Source: an uncultured Solirubrobacterales bacterium
GTDB lineage: Bacteria > Actinomycetota > Thermoleophilia > Solirubrobacterales > 70-9
Assembly (NCBI GenBank): GCA_937910825.1
Contig: CALEMO010000150.1
Span: 1 to 9,972, forward strand
DNA length: 9,972 bases
Direction: 5' to 3'
Below, piece by piece: positions 6,419-9,972 of the stretch (the stretch's first letter is position 1; every line of letters begins with the position of its first letter). The notes below the pieces were generated by a model that was not told the DNA's origin, ran no database searches, and saw nothing but the letters and a program-made list of their open reading frames with translations. The position numbers and the translations under genes are program-made.

Positions 6419-8508
6419 GCTTCGCCGCCTACCTCGCCGGCACCGCGGGGCTGCTCGCCGGGCTCACATTCGTCGTGATCCCGGCGGTGCTGATCTCCAG
6501 GCGCCTGCTGCCCGGGTGGTCGGGACCGGTCGTAGTTTTGTCGGTTTTTTTGCTGACCGTCGCGGTGGCGCTCATCGCGGCGATCCTGCTGGGCAGCTTC
6601 GGGCTGCTCCATGGCTGGAGCTTGCTGCTGCTGACCGGGTTTTTTGCCGCGGCCAGCTTGTACTGGCACCGGTCTTTCGGCAGCGAAGAGTTGGCTGCTC
6701 TGGGAGAAAATGAGCTTCGCGAGCCGGAGAGCCCGGCCGCAACGCCAGGTTCGCGGTGGCGTCTGCTCAATCTGACCGCCCTTACCGTGGCCGCGTTCGC
6801 GCTCGGGGCTTTTTCAATCGGTGTCAGGGTCAAGTACGGCACCGGAATGACCGGGTTTGATTCCACCTGGTACCACGGTCCTTTTGCTGCCGGCTTCGCG
6901 GCTTCGGGAGATACGCTCTCGCTCAATTTCCTGGCGCCACAGTTCCTGAGCTGGTTCTATCCTCAGAACTCCGAACTGATCCATTCGCTCGGCATCCTCG
7001 CCTACGGAAACGACCTGATCTCGCCGGCGCTGAACCTGGGCTGGTTCGCCGGCTGCCTGCTCGCCGCCTGGTGCATCGGGCGGCCCTACGGAGGCGCAGC
7101 GATATCGCTGGCCGCGGTCGCGGTAGTGCTCGTTTCGCCGGCGCTGGCCGACCAGGCCGGCGAAGCGAGGAACGACCTCAACGGAGCCTTCTTCCTGCTG
7201 GCCGGCATCGCCGTGCTGGTCGAAGCCCTTTCAAGGACCCGGAAGATATCGGTGGGACCGGCGCTGATCGTGGCTCTGGCTGCTGGTCTGGCTGCCGGTA
7301 CCAAAGTCAACTTCCTGCCGGCCGCAATCGTGCTTGCCGCCGGGCTGCTCTTTGCCTGCCCGGCGAAAACCCGGGCGCGCCACTCCGGCTTCATCGCCCT
7401 CGGCCTGCTCGTGGGCGGAGCCTTCTGGTACTTGCGCAATCTCATCCAGAGCGGCAACCCCCTTCCCTGGCTCAATCATCTCGGGCCACTGGGGATGCCC
7501 GGTCCGGATCAGGACGTGGGCGGGCGGGATGCGGCATCTGTCTGGAGCTACCTCAGCGACGTCGACGTATTCACGGACTGGTTCTTTCCGGGCCTCCACG
7601 ACGCTTTCGGAGCCGGATGGCCGCTGCTGCTTGCGGTATCTGCCGCCGGCGTGGTGTTTGCGCTCATGCGGCGATCAGGGCCGGCCCGCCGTATCGCGGC
7701 GGCGGTGGCCATCGCCCTGGTCCTGGCCTGGCTTTTCTCCCCGACATCGGCCTCAGGTCCGCCGGGGGAGCCCAACGGATTCATTTCCGGCCTGCGCTAC
7801 CTGGCGCCGGCACTCGCCGTCTCAATGGCCCTGCTCGGAGCGGTAGCCGGCCCCCGGGGCATTGGCGCGAGGTGGCTCGCCATGGGGGTAGTCCTGCTCC
7901 TGTTTCCCTTCAGCCTGCTGGCAGGACAGACCTGGAGCGTTAGTCAGGTGGCCGGCGCCGTTCTGGTTGCACTTCTGGTGCTGCTGGCGACCCTTATCTG
8001 GCGTTTTTTCGCGCGTAACGCCGGCCGGGGCCGGGGGAAAGCGGTTGCTTTCGCCACTGCGGCAGTGGTGGCGGCAATCCTTTTCGGTCAGGCGCTGCAG
8101 AGCTCATACTTCGAGAACCGCTACAAGGATCCCGAATTCACGACCCCCGGACTCAACCGTGCGTTTGCATGGGCCCAGGATGTCGACAGCGAATCGATCG
8201 CCACCAATGCAACCCGGCAATACCCCTTTTTCGGACGCCTTCTCGGAAACCAGGTCGATTTCATCGGGCTGCGACGGCCGGCCGGCGGATTCGTGAAACC
8301 GGAGACCTGCGAGCAGTTTCGTCAGGCCGTGGCTGCCGGCGACTACAGGTACCTCGTGCTCACCCTTGACCGGCAGGGCACGAATCTGGAATTCCCGCGT
8401 GAAGCAGACTGGATCGACGGTGATCCATCAGCGAAGCGCATCGAGACTCTGGCGCCGACAGTCACCTATGAACTGGGCGGCAAGCCCGACCCCGATCTCT
8501 GCAGTTGA
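6415..8508 (+). CDS. Large polytopic membrane protein, GT-C-like glycosyltransferase candidate
   Basis: A 697-residue protein with a dozen or more hydrophobic segments spread over residues ~5-562, then a soluble C-terminal domain (~563-697). GTG 6415 is in a GTGA overlap with the murJ stop, so the two are probably translationally coupled. Features suggest a GT-C transferase using a lipid-linked sugar: an Asp in the first long external loop ([10 protein letters not shown]149), further loop acids (ARNDLNG, 251-257) and the segment [16 protein letters not shown] (337-352). That segment resembles the 'RN...TGNP' motif of GT39-like actinobacterial membrane glycosyltransferases. The last domain ([16 protein letters not shown], 603-618) has cysteines at 632 and 696 that could form a disulfide if it lies outside the cell. 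I do not recognise a named family. Sugar, acceptor and activity are unknown. Pairing with murJ suggests a cell-envelope polymer. It could also be a non-enzymatic relative. Confidence 0.7.
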   Translation: MSFAAYLAGTAGLLAGLTFVVIPAVLISRRLLPGWSGPVVVLSVFLLTVAVALIAAILLGSFGLLHGWSLLLLTGFFAAASLYWHRSFGSEELAALGENELREPESPAATPGSRWRLLNLTALTVAAFALGAFSIGVRVKYGTGMTGFDSTWYHGPFAAGFAASGDTLSLNFLAPQFLSWFYPQNSELIHSLGILAYGNDLISPALNLGWFAGCLLAAWCIGRPYGGAAISLAAVAVVLVSPALADQAGEARNDLNGAFFLLAGIAVLVEALSRTRKISVGPALIVALAAGLAAGTKVNFLPAAIVLAAGLLFACPAKTRARHSGFIALGLLVGGAFWYLRNLIQSGNPLPWLNHLGPLGMPGPDQDVGGRDAASVWSYLSDVDVFTDWFFPGLHDAFGAGWPLLLAVSAAGVVFALMRRSGPARRIAAAVAIALVLAWLFSPTSASGPPGEPNGFISGLRYLAPALAVSMALLGAVAGPRGIGARWLAMGVVLLLFPFSLLAGQTWSVSQVAGAVLVALLVLLATLIWRFFARNAGRGRGKAVAFATAAVVAAILFGQALQSSYFENRYKDPEFTTPGLNRAFAWAQDVDSESIATNATRQYPFFGRLLGNQVDFIGLRRPAGGFVKPETCEQFRQAVAAGDYRYLVLTLDRQGTNLEFPREADWIDGDPSAKRIETLAPTVTYELGGKPDPDLCS

Positions 8509-8513
8509 ACCCT

Positions 8514-8536
8514 CCGCAAGCCGTTCGAGGCTGCGG
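8514..8536 (+). other. Hairpin between the membrane protein gene and lepA (terminator or leader structure)
   Basis: CCGC (8514-8517), one unpaired A (8518) and AGCC (8519-8522) pair with GGCT (8529-8532) and GCGG (8533-8536) around a 6-nt loop (8523-8528). That makes eight Watson-Crick pairs, seven of them G-C. It starts 6 bases after the stop at 8508 and ends 21 bases before the lepA ATG. No T-run follows. It may end or trim the murJ-operon RNA, or form a structured lepA leader just ahead of its ribosome binding site. Confidence 0.4.
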
Positions 8537-8548
8537 CTAGGCATACTC

Positions 8549-8552
8549 AGGA
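8549..8552 (+). promoter_or_regulatory. Ribosome binding site for lepA
   Basis: AGGA ends 5 bases before ATG 8558 and fits a Shine-Dalgarno core at normal spacing. It decides the lepA start together with the family's usual opening [19 protein letters not shown]. Confidence 0.55.
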
Positions 8553-8557
8553 ACCCG

Positions 8558-9972
8558 ATGGAACGCATTCGTAACTTCTCGATCATCGCCCACATCGACC
8601 ATGGCAAGTCGACACTGGCTGATCGCATCCTCGAACTGACCGGGGCAGTGGATCCCCTGAAAATGCGGGCGCAGATCCTTGACTCGATGGACCTTGAGCG
8701 GGAGCGGGGAATAACGATCAAGGCTCAGGCTGTCCGGGTCGAATTCGATTCCCGGGACGGCAATACCTACCACCTTCACCTGATTGATACGCCGGGACAC
8801 GTCGACTTCTCCTACGAAGTTTCGCGCAGCCTCGCTGCCTGCGAAGGCGCTCTGCTCGTGGTTGACGCCGCCCAGGGCGTCGAAGCCCAGACCGTCGCCA
8901 ATACCTATCTGGCGATCGAGAACGGACTCGAACTCATCCCGATCATGAACAAAGTCGACCTGCCTGGCGCCGAACCCGAGCGGGTTGCCCAGGAGATTTC
9001 TGACCTGCTTGGCGTCGATTCGGACGAGATCCTGAAGATCTCCGCCAAGACCGGTGAAGGTGTAGTCGAGGTACTCGAATCGATCGTCGAAAAGGTTCCG
9101 CCGCCGAACGGTGACCCGGACGGCCCCGCTCGTGCCTTGATTTTCGACTCCGAGTTCGACCAGTACCGCGGCGTGATCGCCTACGTCAGGATGATGGACG
9201 GCAAGTTCCGAAAAGGCAGTCAGATACTGGCGATGCAGAACGGCACCGAGGCTGAACTGGATGACATCGGCTTCTTCCGGCCGGTGATGACATCGGTCGG
9301 GGAGATTGACGTAGGCGAAGTCGGTTACGTCATCACCGGGATCAAGGACGTCGCCAAGCTGCGGGTAGGCGACACCCTCACCGACCTGGTCAACCCGGCT
9401 ACTGAGCCGCTCGAGGGTTACCGCGACGTGAAGCCGATGGTCTTTTGTGGCCTCTTTCCGATCGACACCGACCGCTACGGAGATTTGCGCGATGCCCTCG
9501 ACAAGATGGGCCTGAACGATGCCGCTCTCACATGGGGGCCCGAGACTTCGGATGCGCTCGGGTTCGGTTTCCGCTGCGGCTTCCTCGGCCTGCTCCACAT
9601 GGAGATCGTCCGCGAGCGGTTGGAGCGTGAGTACGACCTCGACCTGCTGGCGACCAGCCCGACCGTGCGCTATGACGTTCACCTGATGAGCGGTGAGAAC
9701 ATCGAGGTCCGCAGCCCGACGGAGATGCCTGACCCGGGGACGATCGAATCGATAGAAGAGCCGTACATCCGTGCGACTGTCATCTGTCCCAGCGAGTTCG
9801 TCGGGCCGGTCATGGAACTCTGCCAGAACCGGCGCGGCAGCCACGTGGGCATGGACTATCTGAGCCCCAGTCGCGTTCAGATCCGGTACGACCTGCCGCT
9901 GGCCGAAATCGTTCTCGATTTTTTCGACATATTGAAGTCTTCGACCAAGGGCTACGCCTCGCTCGACTACGA
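8558..9972 (+). CDS. lepA: Elongation factor 4 (LepA) GTPase, 5' part
   Basis: An open frame of 471 codons running off the window end; LepA is about 600 residues, so roughly 130 are missing. LepA is a ribosome-associated translational GTPase linked to back-translocation and to 30S biogenesis or initiation. The G domain shows AHIDHGKST (11-19, P-loop), RGIT (50-53, switch I), DTPGH (77-81, with the catalytic-type His81), NKVD (131-134) and SAKTGEG (162-168). Domain II covers ~190-285. Domain III starts at [14 protein letters not shown] (288-301) and contains the LepA signature [19 protein letters not shown] (333-351). An EF-G domain V-like part begins near 401 ([16 protein letters not shown]). 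The unique C-terminal domain is not in the window. ATG 8558 gives the standard N-terminus and has AGGA 5 bases upstream. It may be read from its own promoter or with the upstream pair, across the hairpin at 8514-8536. Confidence 0.97.
   Translation, partial: MERIRNFSIIAHIDHGKSTLADRILELTGAVDPLKMRAQILDSMDLERERGITIKAQAVRVEFDSRDGNTYHLHLIDTPGHVDFSYEVSRSLAACEGALLVVDAAQGVEAQTVANTYLAIENGLELIPIMNKVDLPGAEPERVAQEISDLLGVDSDEILKISAKTGEGVVEVLESIVEKVPPPNGDPDGPARALIFDSEFDQYRGVIAYVRMMDGKFRKGSQILAMQNGTEAELDDIGFFRPVMTSVGEIDVGEVGYVITGIKDVAKLRVGDTLTDLVNPATEPLEGYRDVKPMVFCGLFPIDTDRYGDLRDALDKMGLNDAALTWGPETSDALGFGFRCGFLGLLHMEIVRERLEREYDLDLLATSPTVRYDVHLMSGENIEVRSPTEMPDPGTIESIEEPYIRATVICPSEFVGPVMELCQNRRGSHVGMDYLSPSRVQIRYDLPLAEIVLDFFDILKSSTKGYASLDY

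Noticed and set aside
7071..7943. Plus-strand open frame of 290 codons inside the membrane-protein gene
   Set aside because: It is Arg/Gly/Pro-rich, typical of an out-of-frame reading of GC-rich coding DNA, while the main frame gives a coherent polytopic membrane protein.
8537..9844. Long minus-strand open frame (435 codons) opposite lepA
   Set aside because: The plus strand is unmistakable LepA over this entire stretch. A long antisense frame is expected in GC-rich DNA, and its translation shows no recognisable domain.

Overview
The window is high-GC bacterial DNA filled almost completely with housekeeping genes. The order leuS (3' end), comEA, comEC, holA, rpsT (opposite strand), ..., lepA (5' part) is one I know from Gram-positive bacteria. 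The GC-rich third codon positions, GTG/TTG starts and few clear Shine-Dalgarno sites fit an actinomycete. A deep lineage such as Thermoleophilia/Solirubrobacterales is my guess, and no marker in the window proves it.

Left part (1-4181, + strand): the last 42 codons of leucyl-tRNA synthetase, a 78-bp gap, the DNA-uptake genes comEA (DNA receptor) and comEC (transport channel with a metallo-beta-lactamase-fold domain), then holA (clamp-loader delta subunit). ComEA and ComEC would work together to bring single-stranded DNA across the membrane. holA is a replication gene that merely shares the locus.

Middle (4182-8508): rpsT (ribosomal protein S20) lies on the minus strand and converges with holA across a 32-bp gap. 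It diverges from murJ, the lipid II flippase of peptidoglycan synthesis. murJ overlaps by 4 bp a large GT-C-like membrane glycosyltransferase candidate, so these two form a small cell-envelope unit set into the otherwise familiar rpsT-lepA interval.

Right part (8509-9972): lepA (elongation factor 4) begins 49 bp after the glycosyltransferase stop and runs off the window end.

I see no insertion sequence, phage gene, CRISPR array, tRNA or rRNA. No stretch over 300 bases lacks a gene. I do not see a clear new biological system. The points most worth checking are the murJ-glycosyltransferase pair, the long N-terminal extension and changed cavity residues of MurJ, the unclear comEC start, and three gene-boundary hairpins without a U-tract (866-888, 4195-4210, 8514-8536).
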